The notes under the pieces are model-generated. The model was not told the origin of the DNA, did not search any database, and worked only from the letters and a program-made list of their open reading frames with translations. Below, in pieces: positions 24,030-32,833 of a DNA stretch of 64,000 bases (the stretch's first letter is position 1; every line of letters begins with the position of its first letter). Made by a program: the position numbers and the translations under genes. Where the stretch lies: NCBI GenBank assembly GCA_003241695.1, contig QFPN01000002.1:186001-250000 (forward strand). Direction: 5' to 3'. The DNA is from Ancylobacter novellus (GTDB lineage Bacteria; Pseudomonadota; Alphaproteobacteria; Rhizobiales; Methylopilaceae).

Positions 24030-24755
24030 ATGACCTTGGGGAATTTTGCGCGCATCGCCATGATCTCCGCCGCCATGACCATGGCGGCCAGCCATGGCTT
24101 CGCGCAGGACGCGGCGAAGCCGGCCGCGCCCGCCGGGGGCGGTCAGGCCGAGGGGCCGGGCCCGATGCCGATGAACCCGCCGGAGCCGGCGCAGCCGGGC
24201 TGGGTGAAGATCTGCAACACGGACGAGAAGGCGAAGAAGGAGGTGTGCCTCACCTCCCGCGACGTCCGCACCGACACCGGTCAGAACGTCGCCTCGATCG
24301 CCGTGCGTCAGGTGACCGGAGAGCCGAAGAAGTTCTTCCTCGCCGCTGTGCCCCCCGGCCTTCTGATCCAGCCGGGCGTGCGCGTCGCGGTCGACCAGAA
24401 CCAGCCCGCGAACGGCAAGTATTCGATCTGCTTCCCGAACGCCTGCTACGCCGAAGTCGAGATCACCGACGCCTTCTTCAAGAACATGCAGAAGGGCAAG
24501 AGCCTCGTCGTCCAGGCCATGAACCAGCAGGCCAAGACCATCAATTTCCCGGTCAGCCTCGACGGTTTCTCGAAGGCCTATGACGGTCCCGCCATGGACC
24601 AGAAGGCCTTCGCCGAGGAGCGCAAGGAGCTGAACGACGGCCTCGCCAAGAAGGCTCAGGAAGCCCGCGACAAGCTGCAGCCGCCGGCCAACGCCCAGGC
24701 TCCGGCCGGGGGTCAGCAGATGCCCGGCGGCCAGGGCCAGGTGAAGACCCAGTAA
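24030..24755 (+). CDS. IalB family invasion-associated locus B protein
   Basis: A periplasmic protein of 241 residues with a signal peptide of about 25 residues ending in GFAQ. A Pro/Gly-rich linker (27-55) leads into the IalB domain, with conserved cysteines in VKICNTDEKAKKEVCLTS and SICFPNACYAEVEI and the core PPGLLIQPGVRVAVDQ. The C-terminal 40 residues are Gln/Gly/Pro-rich. IalB proteins are widespread in Hyphomicrobiales, and only in Bartonella is the name linked to invasion; here a general envelope role is more likely. It has its own strong terminator. Confidence 0.9.
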   Translation: MTLGNFARIAMISAAMTMAASHGFAQDAAKPAAPAGGGQAEGPGPMPMNPPEPAQPGWVKICNTDEKAKKEVCLTSRDVRTDTGQNVASIAVRQVTGEPKKFFLAAVPPGLLIQPGVRVAVDQNQPANGKYSICFPNACYAEVEITDAFFKNMQKGKSLVVQAMNQQAKTINFPVSLDGFSKAYDGPAMDQKAFAEERKELNDGLAKKAQEARDKLQPPANAQAPAGGQQMPGGQGQVKTQ

Positions 24756-24784
24756 GGTCTTTCCGCTTCAAGCCCGGAATGACG

Positions 24785-24812
24785 AACGCCCGGCCGAAAT
24801 GCCGGGCGTTTT
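24785..24812 (+). terminator. Terminator of the IalB family gene
   Basis: Arms AACGCCCGGC (24785-24794) and its complement (24801-24810) with a 6-base loop, running into TTTT. It lies 30 bases past the stop. Confidence 0.9.
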
Positions 24813-24912
24813 CGTTCGCGCCGGCGCCTTGCTGACGGGGCCGCCGCGTCGCTGCGGACGAGTCGAGTTTGGTTTCCGCCGTGCCGGCGCGATGCGGTTC
24901 GGCTGTCCGGGC

Positions 24913-25248
24913 TTAATGTCCGAGGTCGCCGCGGAAGCGGTAGCTGCCGTCTTCCTGCCGGTCGAACATCTCCACGACCTGCGGATGGCGCACCGGCTCG
25001 CCGCTCGTGTCGGGCACGAGATTCTGCTCCGAAACGTAAGCCACGTATTCGGTTTCCGCGTTCTCGGCGAACAGGTGGTAGAACGGCTGGTCCTTCGAGG
25101 GCCGCGCGTCTTCCGGGATCGCCTGCCACCATTCCTCGGTGTTCGAGAAGGTGGGGTCGACGTCGTAGACGACGCCGCGGAAGGGATAGAGACGGTGGTG
25201 GACGACCTCGCCGATCCGGAACTTGGCGAGGCGCATCTCGGGAGCCAT
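24913..25248 (-). CDS. hspQ: Heat shock protein HspQ
   Basis: A protein of 111 residues of the HspQ/YccV family, which in enterobacteria binds hemimethylated DNA and modulates Lon-dependent proteolysis. The beta-barrel pattern is clear: FRIGEVVHHRLYPFRGVVYDVDP, EEWWQAIPEDARPSKDQPFYHL, YVAYVSEQNLVPD and PQVVEMF. Length fits. It is transcribed alone between the IalB-type and malyl-CoA lyase-like genes. Confidence 0.9.
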   Translation of the reverse strand: MAPEMRLAKFRIGEVVHHRLYPFRGVVYDVDPTFSNTEEWWQAIPEDARPSKDQPFYHLFAENAETEYVAYVSEQNLVPDTSGEPVRHPQVVEMFDRQEDGSYRFRGDLGH

Positions 25249-25365
25249 GGCGTTGAGAATCTCGGGTTGAACGACGGCCGGACATGATCCGACCCGCGAC
25301 GGCGCGTCAACGCCGTCGCGGGACTGTCTTTTACGACGCGAGAATGACGGCCCTGCGCTCCGTCG

Positions 25366-26409
25366 TCAGAGGCCGTAGCGCTCGGCGAGCTCCGGCTCGC
25401 GCTCGGCGATCTGGCGGGCGAGGTCGACGATCACCTTGGCCTGCTTCCAGGTGGCGTCGTCCTGCATCTTGCCGTCGAGCATCACCGCGCCCGTGCCGTC
25501 CGGCATGGCGTCGACGATGCGCTTGGCGAACTTCACCTCCTCGACGTCGGGCGAGAACACGGTTTTCGCGATCTCGACCTGGCTCGGATGCAGCGTCCAG
25601 GCGCCGACGCAGCCCATCAGGAAGGCGTTGCGGAACTGCGCCTCGCAGGCCGGGCCGTCCGAGAAGTCGCCGAACGGGCCGTAGAACGGTTTGATGCCGT
25701 TGGCGGCGCAGGCGTCCACCATCTTGGCGATGGTGTAGTGCCAGAGGTCCTGCTGGTAGAACGCGCGGGCCTCGCCGTCGGCGCCCTTGTCCACGAGCAC
25801 GCCGTAGCCCGGATGGCCGCCGCCGACGCGCGTCGTCTTCATGCGCCGCGAGGCCGCGAGGTCCGCCGGCCCGAGGCTCATGCCGTGCATGCGGGGCGAG
25901 GCGGCCGCGATCTCCTCGACGTTCATCACCCCTTGAGCGGTCTCGAGGATCGCGTGGATCATGATCGGCCGCTCGATCTTGTGGCGCGCTTCGAGCTGGG
26001 CGAGCAGGCGGTCGAGATAGTGGATGTCCCACGAGCCCTCGACCTTCGGCAGCATGATGACGTCGAGCTTGTTCCCGACCGCGCCGACGATCTCGATGAC
26101 GTCGTCGAGCGCCCACGGGCTGTCGAGCGCGTTCATGCGGATCCAGAGGCCCGCCGAGCCGAAGTCGTTGGCCTTCGCCATTTCGATGAAACCGGAGCGG
26201 GCGGCTTCCTTGGCGTCGGCGGGGACGGCGTCCTCGAGGTTGCCCAGCACCACATCGACCTGCTTGGCGAGGTCGCCGACGCGCGCGCGGATCTTCTCCA
26301 CATGCGGCGGCACGAAATGGATCATGCGCTCGACGCGGACCGGCGGCTCGCGGAAAGGCGCCGGCGCGCCGAGCGCGAGGGGGCGGTAGTAGGCGCTCGG
26401 AACGATCAT
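25366..26409 (-). CDS. mcl: Malyl-CoA / beta-methylmalyl-CoA lyase-like protein
   Basis: A CitE/HpcH-type CoA-ester lyase of 347 residues that would cleave or form L-malyl-CoA or beta-methylmalyl-CoA from glyoxylate and an acyl-CoA, with a divalent metal. Visible are VLGNLEDAVP (substrate and metal acidic residues), IMIHAILETAQGV, MHGMSLGPADLAASRRMK, GGGHPGYGVL and DGKMQDDATWKQAKVIVDLA. From memory, the N-terminus (YYRPLALGAPAP, HFVPPHVEKIRAR) is closer to the Chloroflexus Mcl than to the serine-cycle MclA. It would fit glyoxylate assimilation or the ethylmalonyl-CoA pathway. Citramalyl-CoA lyase is an alternative. No partner genes are adjacent. Confidence 0.82.
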   Translation of the reverse strand: MIVPSAYYRPLALGAPAPFREPPVRVERMIHFVPPHVEKIRARVGDLAKQVDVVLGNLEDAVPADAKEAARSGFIEMAKANDFGSAGLWIRMNALDSPWALDDVIEIVGAVGNKLDVIMLPKVEGSWDIHYLDRLLAQLEARHKIERPIMIHAILETAQGVMNVEEIAAASPRMHGMSLGPADLAASRRMKTTRVGGGHPGYGVLVDKGADGEARAFYQQDLWHYTIAKMVDACAANGIKPFYGPFGDFSDGPACEAQFRNAFLMGCVGAWTLHPSQVEIAKTVFSPDVEEVKFAKRIVDAMPDGTGAVMLDGKMQDDATWKQAKVIVDLARQIAEREPELAERYGL

Positions 26410-26505
26410 GTGCGGTTCGCCTTCGCGGACGTGACGATGAAGGCGGCAGAAATCGCGGGCGCGATGCTGCGGCGCAAGACGTCTTTCGTCGCAGCGGTTC
26501 CGAGA

Positions 26506-26694
26506 TCAGTCCGCGAGCGTCGCGCCGCCGAGGATCGACTGTCCGAGCGGCGTGACGGTCCAGCCGTCGGCCGACATTTCGACGAGGCCCCTGTCGTGAA
26601 GGCCGTTCAGCGTCGAGCCGTCGATCACCGCCTCCTCGGCGGGAGCGGAGATCAGTTCAAGCGTGATCCACTCGTCCGGAGCGAGAGAGGTCAT
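26506..26694 (-). CDS. 62-residue protein, unknown function
   Basis: A small frame whose ATG follows AAGGAAGGCCG, a strong ribosome site; further upstream codons look non-coding. The product is acidic and soluble. Its second half (STLNGLHDRGLVEMSADGWTVTPLGQSIL) has the cadence of a winged-helix wing, with a recognition helix followed by a beta-hairpin, as in small DNA-binding or toxin-antitoxin-like proteins. I recognise no specific family. It stands between the lyase and the ubiquinone hydroxylase genes. Confidence 0.6.
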   Translation of the reverse strand: MTSLAPDEWITLELISAPAEEAVIDGSTLNGLHDRGLVEMSADGWTVTPLGQSILGGATLAD

Positions 26695-26836
26695 CGGCCT
26701 TCCTTCTGATCGACGAGACAGGAAGGCGAGAATCCGGATTTTGGTTTCGACGCGGGTCCCGGAACGCTCTGTCATGGTCAACAAAACGTTGCCGAGGTCA
26801 GTGGCGAGGGCGTCGATGGGCCGACCGCCGCGGCGT

Positions 26837-28012
26837 TCAGACCGCCGGGCCGCCTGCGAGTCCCTCGCGCATCATGAAGCGCCTGAGCGGCCCGATGCGC
26901 GAGACGGCGGCGAGCCCGAGGCTGCGGGCGGCGTGGAATGGCGCGAAATCGGTGAGCAACGAGCGGTTCAGCATGTCGGTCGCGGCGGTGCGGCTCCAGA
27001 CGTCGGCCGAGCGCGCTCGCATGTAGGAGCGCAAAGTCGCGTCGCCGCCGGGATCGCGGCCTTCCGCGACCGCGCGGCCGATCGCCTTGGCGGCCGAGGC
27101 GGCGTCGCGGAAGCCGAGATTAAGGCCTTGCGCGCCGATCGGCGGCAGCACGTGCGCGGCTTCGCCGACGAGCAACGTGCGCCGCGCCGCGAGCGGGGCG
27201 GCGGCGCCGATCTCGATCGGAAAGCGCCCGACCCGGCCTTCGACGGTCATCGCGCCGAGCAGCCGCCCGGAGGCTTCGGCCGCGGCGTCGCCGAGGGTCT
27301 CCAGGGGCAGCGCCGCAAGCGTCTCCGCCCGCTCCGGCCGCACGGCCCAGACGACGCTCGAACGCCGGCCGGGGAGGGGAACCAGCGTGAACGGCCCTTC
27401 CTCGAAATGGAGCTCCGTCGAGACGAAGCCGTGATCGCGCTCATGCGCGACCGTGAAGGCGAGCGCCGTCTGGCGCGCGCGCCGGCTCCGCAGCCGGACG
27501 CCGGCCGCCTCGCGCATCAGCGACCGCCGCCCGTCGGCCGCGACCGCAAGTCTGGCGGAGACCGCGCCGCCCTCGGCGAGATCGATCTCGATCCCGTTCT
27601 CGTCCGGCCGGCTCGCCGTCGCGGGCCGCTCGACGAGCGTGACGCCCGGCGTCTCGGCGAGCGCCGTCGCGAGCGCTTCGGTGAGACGGGCGTTGGCGAT
27701 GTTCCAGCCGAAAGCCTCGAGGCCAAGTTCGCTTGCATGGAAGATCGCCTCGGGCGCGCGGAACAGGCGGCGGCAGGCGTCGGCGATGCGGAGCGACTTG
27801 AGCGGCGCGGCGTGTGGCGCGAGCTCAGCCCAGAGACCAGCTTCCTGCAGCATCGCGACCGAGCCGTCGAGCAGCGCCGTGGTGCGTGCGTCGGCCGGAG
27901 CGGGCGGCGCGACCACCGCGGTCCGCGCGCCGGCGCGCGCCGCGAGGAGCGCGGCGAGAAGACCCGCAGGGCCGCCGCCCACCACGGCGACGTCATGGAT
28001 CGTGGATGTCAT
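26837..28012 (-). CDS. UbiH/UbiF/Coq6-type FAD-dependent hydroxylase
   Basis: A flavin monooxygenase of 391 residues of the family that hydroxylates the ring of ubiquinone precursors at the membrane. The FAD-binding GxGxxG variant is VVGGGPAGLLAALLAARAG at about residues 9-27. The second FAD motif reads LLVGEAAHVLPPIGAQGLN, with Glu in place of the usual Asp of GDAAH. The start I chose follows AAGGAGG; about 50 upstream codons in frame look non-coding. It is a single gene, divergent from the SDR gene. Which ring position it hydroxylates cannot be told. Confidence 0.87.
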   Translation of the reverse strand: MTSTIHDVAVVGGGPAGLLAALLAARAGARTAVVAPPAPADARTTALLDGSVAMLQEAGLWAELAPHAAPLKSLRIADACRRLFRAPEAIFHASELGLEAFGWNIANARLTEALATALAETPGVTLVERPATASRPDENGIEIDLAEGGAVSARLAVAADGRRSLMREAAGVRLRSRRARQTALAFTVAHERDHGFVSTELHFEEGPFTLVPLPGRRSSVVWAVRPERAETLAALPLETLGDAAAEASGRLLGAMTVEGRVGRFPIEIGAAAPLAARRTLLVGEAAHVLPPIGAQGLNLGFRDAASAAKAIGRAVAEGRDPGGDATLRSYMRARSADVWSRTAATDMLNRSLLTDFAPFHAARSLGLAAVSRIGPLRRFMMREGLAGGPAV

Positions 28013-28234
28013 CGGCGGGGCCTCCTTGCGGACGCGAGGATATAGCGTTTGCGGAAGGGCCGCCGCAAAGTCCGCCGACTTGGGCTTCAAGCCGACGGGC
28101 TTTTCGATCCGCCTTTGCGGCGCGGGCCTTGCCGGCCGTGGGCGCCGGGCCATCTCGGAGGGGCGAAACACCGATCGCCGCGGCGTCGTCGAGGCCGGGA
28201 CGCTCCCCGATAATCAAACCGAGCGGACGACGCA

Positions 28235-28993
28235 GTGAACGAAACCGGAAAAGTCCTCATCATCACGGGCGCCGGCCGGGGCATCGGCGCCGCGACCGCC
28301 AAGGCCGCGGCGGCGGCCGGATGGGACGTGGCGGTGAATTACTCCCGCTCGAAGGAGCCGGCCGACGCGGTCGTGGCCGCGGTGCAAGCCGCCGGTCGCC
28401 GCGCAGCCGCGATCAAGGGGGACGCCGGGTCGGCGCGCGACATCGAGGCGATGTTCGACGCCGTGGAGGCGCTGCTCGGCCGCGTCGGCGGGGTCGTGAT
28501 CAACGCCGGCGTCACCGGCGATCCACGCGGGCCTCTGGCGGACGCCGATCCGGAGATGATCGCGCGGGTGGTCGCGCTCAACGTCACCGGCGCGATGCTC
28601 GTCGCGCGCGAGGCCGCGCGGCGGATGTCGGTCTCGCGCGGGGGCAAGGGCGGCGCGATCGTGACGCTGTCATCGGTCGCCGCGATCCTCGGCTCGCCCG
28701 GCGACTATGTCTGGTACGCCGCCACCAAAGGCGCGATCGACAGCCTCACCATGGGCCTCGCGCGCGAGCTCGGCCCGGAGGGCGTGCGCGTGAACGCGGT
28801 GTCGCCGGGCCTCATCGACACCGAGATCCACGCCGGCGACGAGAACCGGCGCCGGCTCGCGGAGCGCGTGAAGACGGTGCCGATGGGGCGCGCGGGAACC
28901 GCCGACGAAGTCGCCGACGCCGTCGTCTTTCTTCTTTCCGACGCGGCGCGCTATGTGACGGGCGCAAACCTCCGCGTCAGCGGCGGACGCTGA
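28235..28993 (+). CDS. Short-chain dehydrogenase/reductase
   Basis: A classical SDR of 252 residues. The nucleotide loop TGAGRGIG lies at 11-18, the NAG motif at 90-92, the catalytic serine in TLSSVAA near 146-147, and the YAATK pair Tyr161/Lys165. A glucose-dehydrogenase-like PGLIDTEIHA follows. GTG start. The gene is followed after 16 bases by a secreted protein gene, perhaps in one transcript. It oxidises or reduces a carbonyl or alcohol with NAD(P); the substrate is unknown. Confidence 0.9.
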   Translation: MNETGKVLIITGAGRGIGAATAKAAAAAGWDVAVNYSRSKEPADAVVAAVQAAGRRAAAIKGDAGSARDIEAMFDAVEALLGRVGGVVINAGVTGDPRGPLADADPEMIARVVALNVTGAMLVAREAARRMSVSRGGKGGAIVTLSSVAAILGSPGDYVWYAATKGAIDSLTMGLARELGPEGVRVNAVSPGLIDTEIHAGDENRRRLAERVKTVPMGRAGTADEVADAVVFLLSDAARYVTGANLRVSGGR

Positions 28994-29009
28994 CGACGGG
29001 ACCCGAGAC

Positions 29010-29972
29010 GTGCCACTGATCCGATTGCTGCTCGGCGCCGCCATCGTCTGCGCCGTCATTCCCGAAGCGCTCGCCGCCGATCCGGCGTCGCAGGCCTGGG
29101 TGGAGAACCGCAGCGAGCCGACGCTCTGCGCGGAGTTCGACAACGTCTACTACACCTTCGCCAACCCGAAGGTCGGGCGGTTCCGGATCGACGTGACGCC
29201 GCCCGTCTACATGCCGGACATGAAGACGGATTCCATCGGGCCGGACTTCGCCAACTGCGAGGCGATGAAGGACGACCCGAAGCACAAATTTGAGCCGAAG
29301 AAGCTGACGCTCTACGAGGACGACCAGATCCGCGTGGTCGGCCACACCTACGCCGAAAGCTGGCGCGCCCGCGGCGCCGAGGTCATGATCGGCGAGATCG
29401 ACGAGACCGATCTCCATCTCGTGCAGTGGTTCGAGAAGGTCGACGGCGACTTTCAGGAGTTCCTGGTCGTCTACCCGTTCGACGGCTACTGGCGCGCGAA
29501 GCCCATTCCGCCGGAAGCCTTCCCGAACGCCGCCTACGGCACGTCATTCCTGGTCGGCCCGGTCGAGCAGCAGCACCGTCCGATCGTCGACATCTCGAAG
29601 CTCAAGATCGACCCGAAGGCGCGCGCGTTCCGTATGACCTTCGCGCGCGGCGGCGTCGGCGAAATCAGGATCGTGCGCTCGGACCGGAACGCGATTTCGC
29701 TCGACGTGACCGTGGACGGGCTGCCGGTCGGGGGCAAGCCGCTTCCCTTCGCGGCCATTCGGTCGATGTTCGTGACCCCGACCAACGCCGACACGGCGCG
29801 GATTAACTGGAAGACCGACACGGGGCTCTACAACGAGCCCGTGATGGACTTCAAAGGCGCGAACGCGACCGAGGTCGCCTTCGATCGCGTCGAGCTGTCG
29901 AAGCACAACACCAGCGCCCCGGACGTGACGTTCAGGAATTTCGGTCCGGGTTCCGGCCCCGACGGCCGCTGA
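29010..29972 (+). CDS. Periplasmic protein of unknown function
   Basis: A protein of 320 residues with a short signal peptide (about 1-22, ending in ALA). The mature part is rich in aromatic and charged residues with beta-like segments such as VGRFRIDVTPPVYMPDMK, LTLYEDDQIRVVGHTYAESW and VQWFEKVDGDFQEFLVVYPF, and one cysteine pair candidate (LCAEF, FANCEAMK). No transmembrane helix follows the signal. I do not recognise the family. GTG start, 16 bases after the SDR gene and 35 bases before the quinone reductase gene, so the three may form an operon. Confidence 0.7.
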   Translation: MPLIRLLLGAAIVCAVIPEALAADPASQAWVENRSEPTLCAEFDNVYYTFANPKVGRFRIDVTPPVYMPDMKTDSIGPDFANCEAMKDDPKHKFEPKKLTLYEDDQIRVVGHTYAESWRARGAEVMIGEIDETDLHLVQWFEKVDGDFQEFLVVYPFDGYWRAKPIPPEAFPNAAYGTSFLVGPVEQQHRPIVDISKLKIDPKARAFRMTFARGGVGEIRIVRSDRNAISLDVTVDGLPVGGKPLPFAAIRSMFVTPTNADTARINWKTDTGLYNEPVMDFKGANATEVAFDRVELSKHNTSAPDVTFRNFGPGSGPDGR

Positions 29973-30007
29973 CCTTCAAAACCGATTCGACATCAAGGAG
30001 CATCACT

Positions 30008-30985
30008 ATGGCGAAGGCGATCCGCGTCGATGCGCCCGGCGGTCCCGAGGCGATGCGTTTCGAGGAGATCGAGGTTCCCGCGCCCGGCGCGGGCGAGGCG
30101 GCCGTCAGGCACACGGCGGTCGGCGTCAACTTCATCGACGTCTACTATCGCTCCGGCGCCTATCCGGCTCCGCGGACGCCTTTCGGCCTCGGCTTCGAGG
30201 CTGCCGGCGTCGTGACGGCGGTCGGGGAGGGCGTGACCGAGGTCGCGGTCGGCGACCGGGTAGCCTATGCGGGCGGCCCGCTCGGCGCCTATGCGACCGA
30301 GCGCGTCATCGAGGCCCGGCATCTCGTGAAGATCCCGGAGGGCGTCAGCGACGAGACGGCCGCCGCGGCGATGCTCAAGGGCATGACGGCGCAGTATCTG
30401 CTCCGCCGCACCTTCCGGGTCGGACCGGAGCACGTGATCCTGTTCCACGCCGCGGCCGGCGGCGTCGGTCAGATCGCCTGCCAGTGGGCCGCCCATCTCG
30501 GCGCGACGGTGATCGGCACCGCCGGCGGACCCGAGAAGGTCGCGCTCGCCAAGACCAAAGGCTGCGCCCATGTCATCGACTATCGGTCCGAGGACTTCGT
30601 CGAGCGCGTGCGGGAGATCACCGGCGGCAGGAAATGCGACGTCGTCTACGATTCGGTCGGCAAGGACGCCTTTCCGGGCTCGCTCGACTGCATCAAGCCG
30701 CGCGGCCTGTGGGCGAGCTTCGGCCAGTCGTCCGGCCCCGTGCCGGAATTCCCGGTCGCGCTGCTCGGGCAGAAGGGCTCGCTCTACGCGACGCGCGCGA
30801 GCCTGTTCAATTATGTGGGGACGCGGCCCGAACTTGAGGCGACCGCCGCGGACCTGTTCGACGTCATCGCCAAGGGCGCAGTGACGGTGGATATCAACCG
30901 CACGTTCCCGCTCGCCGACGCGGCGGAAGCGCACCGCGCGCTGGAAAGCAGGGCGACCACCGGCTCGATGGTGCTGATCCCGTAA
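30008..30985 (+). CDS. Zinc-free quinone oxidoreductase (QOR family, MDR)
   Basis: A medium-chain reductase of 325 residues that lacks the zinc ligands of alcohol dehydrogenases and is typical of NADPH:quinone reductases. Conserved parts are NFIDVYYRSGAYPAP, FGLGFEAAGVVTAVGEGV, AYAGGPLGAYATER, the NADPH-binding AAAGGVGQIACQWA and the C-terminal ATTGSMVLIP. The ATG is preceded by AAGGAGCATCACT. It detoxifies quinones by single-electron or hydride transfer in the cytoplasm. Fourth in a co-directional set after the SDR and periplasmic genes. Confidence 0.92.
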   Translation: MAKAIRVDAPGGPEAMRFEEIEVPAPGAGEAAVRHTAVGVNFIDVYYRSGAYPAPRTPFGLGFEAAGVVTAVGEGVTEVAVGDRVAYAGGPLGAYATERVIEARHLVKIPEGVSDETAAAAMLKGMTAQYLLRRTFRVGPEHVILFHAAAGGVGQIACQWAAHLGATVIGTAGGPEKVALAKTKGCAHVIDYRSEDFVERVREITGGRKCDVVYDSVGKDAFPGSLDCIKPRGLWASFGQSSGPVPEFPVALLGQKGSLYATRASLFNYVGTRPELEATAADLFDVIAKGAVTVDINRTFPLADAAEAHRALESRATTGSMVLIP

Positions 30986-30995
30986 GGGCGGAGCG

Positions 30996-31178
30996 CGTCA
31001 TCCCGGACGGCCGGGAGGCCGATCCGGGATCGCGCTCAGGCGGCGGCGCTCGAGCCGCCGCCGCCGTTCTCCGGTCAAGCGGGACCCTGACAAGCCCTGT
31101 CCGGAAGACGATCCCAGATCTCCGCTCCGCTGCGGCCGGGATGACGCTTTCCAGCTCCGCCGCTCGTCCGGGATGACG
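30996..31178. repeat. Inverted CGTCATCCCGGACG repeats in an intergenic region
   Basis: A 14-base sequence (30996-31009) recurs as its exact reverse complement (31165-31178), with a further GGCCGGGATGACG copy near 31132-31144. Several smaller hairpins lie between (CCGGGATC/GATCCCAG regions and a GGCGGCGG stem). This has the character of a dispersed palindromic element; related 10-mers occur at 36111-36120 and 56444-56453. Confidence 0.65.
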
Positions 31179-31231
31179 TTCCGGTCGCGGCTTTCTATAC
31201 TTCCCAAGACCCGCAACGCTCGCGAGCCCAG

Positions 31232-31693
31232 ATGCCCGCCTTCCGCACCACACGCCGCGTGCCGCATTCGGCGAACGAGATGTTCGAACTCGTCGCCGAC
31301 GTCGAGAAATACCCGCTGTTCCTGCCGCTCTGCGAAGCGCTGCGGGTGAAGAAACGCGAGGAGCGCGACGCGCGGCCGGTGCTCGTCGCCGACATGACCA
31401 TCGCCTACAAGATCTTTCGCGAGACCTTCACCAGCCGCGTCACGCTCGACCGCGACGCGCGGCGGATTCTGGTCGAATATCTCGACGGCCCGTTCAGCCA
31501 TCTCGAGAACCGCTGGACCTTCAAGGACCGCGACGGCGGCGGCTGCGAGGTCGAGTTCTTCATCGACTGGGAGCTCAGGAGCCGGTCGCTCTCGATGCTG
31601 GTGGGATCGGTGTTCGACCGCGTGTTCCGCCGCTACGCCGAAGCCTTCGAGGAGCGCGCCGACCGGGTCTACGGCCGGCCGGCGATCGCGTGA
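31232..31693 (+). CDS. Coenzyme Q-binding START-domain protein (COQ10/RatA type)
   Basis: A protein of 153 residues that in this family binds ubiquinone and supports its delivery to respiratory complexes. The pattern RVPHSANEMFELVADVEKYP, FLPLCEALRV, FETFTSR-type strands and WTFKDRDGGGCEVEFFIDWEL is typical, ending with FRRYAEAFEERADRVYG. In enterobacteria the homologue is called RatA, but the ubiquinone role is better supported in alphaproteobacteria. The stop overlaps the thiL start as GTGA. Confidence 0.92.
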   Translation: MPAFRTTRRVPHSANEMFELVADVEKYPLFLPLCEALRVKKREERDARPVLVADMTIAYKIFRETFTSRVTLDRDARRILVEYLDGPFSHLENRWTFKDRDGGGCEVEFFIDWELRSRSLSMLVGSVFDRVFRRYAEAFEERADRVYGRPAIA

Positions 31694-32676
31694 GGCGACC
31701 GAGCGAGCAGGAGCTGATCGCCCGCTTCTTCCGGCCGCTCGCGACGGCGCCCGGCGCGGCGATGCTGATCGACGACGCCGCTTCGATTCCGCCCGCCGAC
31801 GGCGCGGAGATGATCGCGACCGTCGACGCGGTGGTGGCCGGCGTCCACTTCTTTCCCGACGATCCGCCCGACGCGGTGGCGCGCAAGGCGCTGCGCGTGA
31901 ACCTCTCCGACCTCGCGGCCAAGGGCGCGCGTCCGGCCGGCTATCTCGTGACGCTCGCGCTTCCCGACGACTGGGAAGTCGACTGGCTCGAGGGCTTCGT
32001 CGAGGGGCTGGCGGCGGACCAGGAGGAGTTCTCCCTATCGCTTCTCGGCGGCGATACGGTCCGGACCTCGGGTCCTCTGATGATCTCGATCACGGCGCTC
32101 GGGCACGCGCAGGAGGGCCGCACCCCCCGCAGGCATGGCGGCGCGCCGGGGCAGCGCCTTTACGTCACCGGCACGATCGGCGACGCCGCGCTCGGCCTCG
32201 CGCTCAGGCTCGATCCGCGGCTCGCGCTCAAATGGGACCTTCGCCGCGACGAGCGGGAATGGCTGCTCGACCGCTACCTGATCCCCGAGCCGCGGCTGGC
32301 GTTGTCGCGGGTCGTCGCGGCCTACGCCGCGGCCTCGATGGACCTTTCCGACGGGCTGGTGGGCGATCTCGCCAAGCTCGCCGAAGCCTCCGCCTGCGGG
32401 GCGCTGGTCGAGGCTGCCAGGACGCCGCTGTCGCCGGCCGCCGCCCGCGCGGCGCTGGTCGACCCGACGACGCTCTCGACCGCGCTCACCGGCGGCGACG
32501 ACTACGAGCTACTGCTCGCGATCGATCCGGACGACGTCGAGGAGTTCGAGGCCGAGGCGCTCGCCTGCGGGGTCGCGGTCACCGACATCGGCGCGCTCGT
32601 CGAGGGCGAGGGGGTCGAGGTCGAGGCGAAAGGGCGGCCGCTGTCGCTCGACCGCCCCGGCTACGCGCATTTCTGA
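31690..32676 (+). CDS. thiL: Thiamine-monophosphate kinase ThiL
   Basis: A kinase of 328 residues that converts thiamine phosphate to thiamine pyrophosphate, the last step of the pathway. The N-terminal DDAASIPPADGAEMIATVDAVVAGVHF is close to the family (usually GDDAA), followed by RVNLSDLAAKGARP, LLGGDTVRT, the ASMDLSDGLVGDLAKLAEAS motif and TGGDDYELLLA. The start is GTG, overlapping the COQ10-like stop by four bases. No thiamine riboswitch is visible upstream. Length is normal. Confidence 0.95.
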   Translation: MRRPSEQELIARFFRPLATAPGAAMLIDDAASIPPADGAEMIATVDAVVAGVHFFPDDPPDAVARKALRVNLSDLAAKGARPAGYLVTLALPDDWEVDWLEGFVEGLAADQEEFSLSLLGGDTVRTSGPLMISITALGHAQEGRTPRRHGGAPGQRLYVTGTIGDAALGLALRLDPRLALKWDLRRDEREWLLDRYLIPEPRLALSRVVAAYAAASMDLSDGLVGDLAKLAEASACGALVEAARTPLSPAAARAALVDPTTLSTALTGGDDYELLLAIDPDDVEEFEAEALACGVAVTDIGALVEGEGVEVEAKGRPLSLDRPGYAHF

Positions 32677-32833
32677 GGCCCGCCGCCTGTGACATCTGAG
32701 CCACTTGGCTGATTGAAAGGCCGTGCTCGCGGCCTCATGATGCCTCCCGCTCCGAATCTCGGCCACATTCGGTCAGCTTCAGTCGTCCGACGCCGATCCC
32801 GGCCGAAGAACACCACCAACAGGGCCGCCCCGC

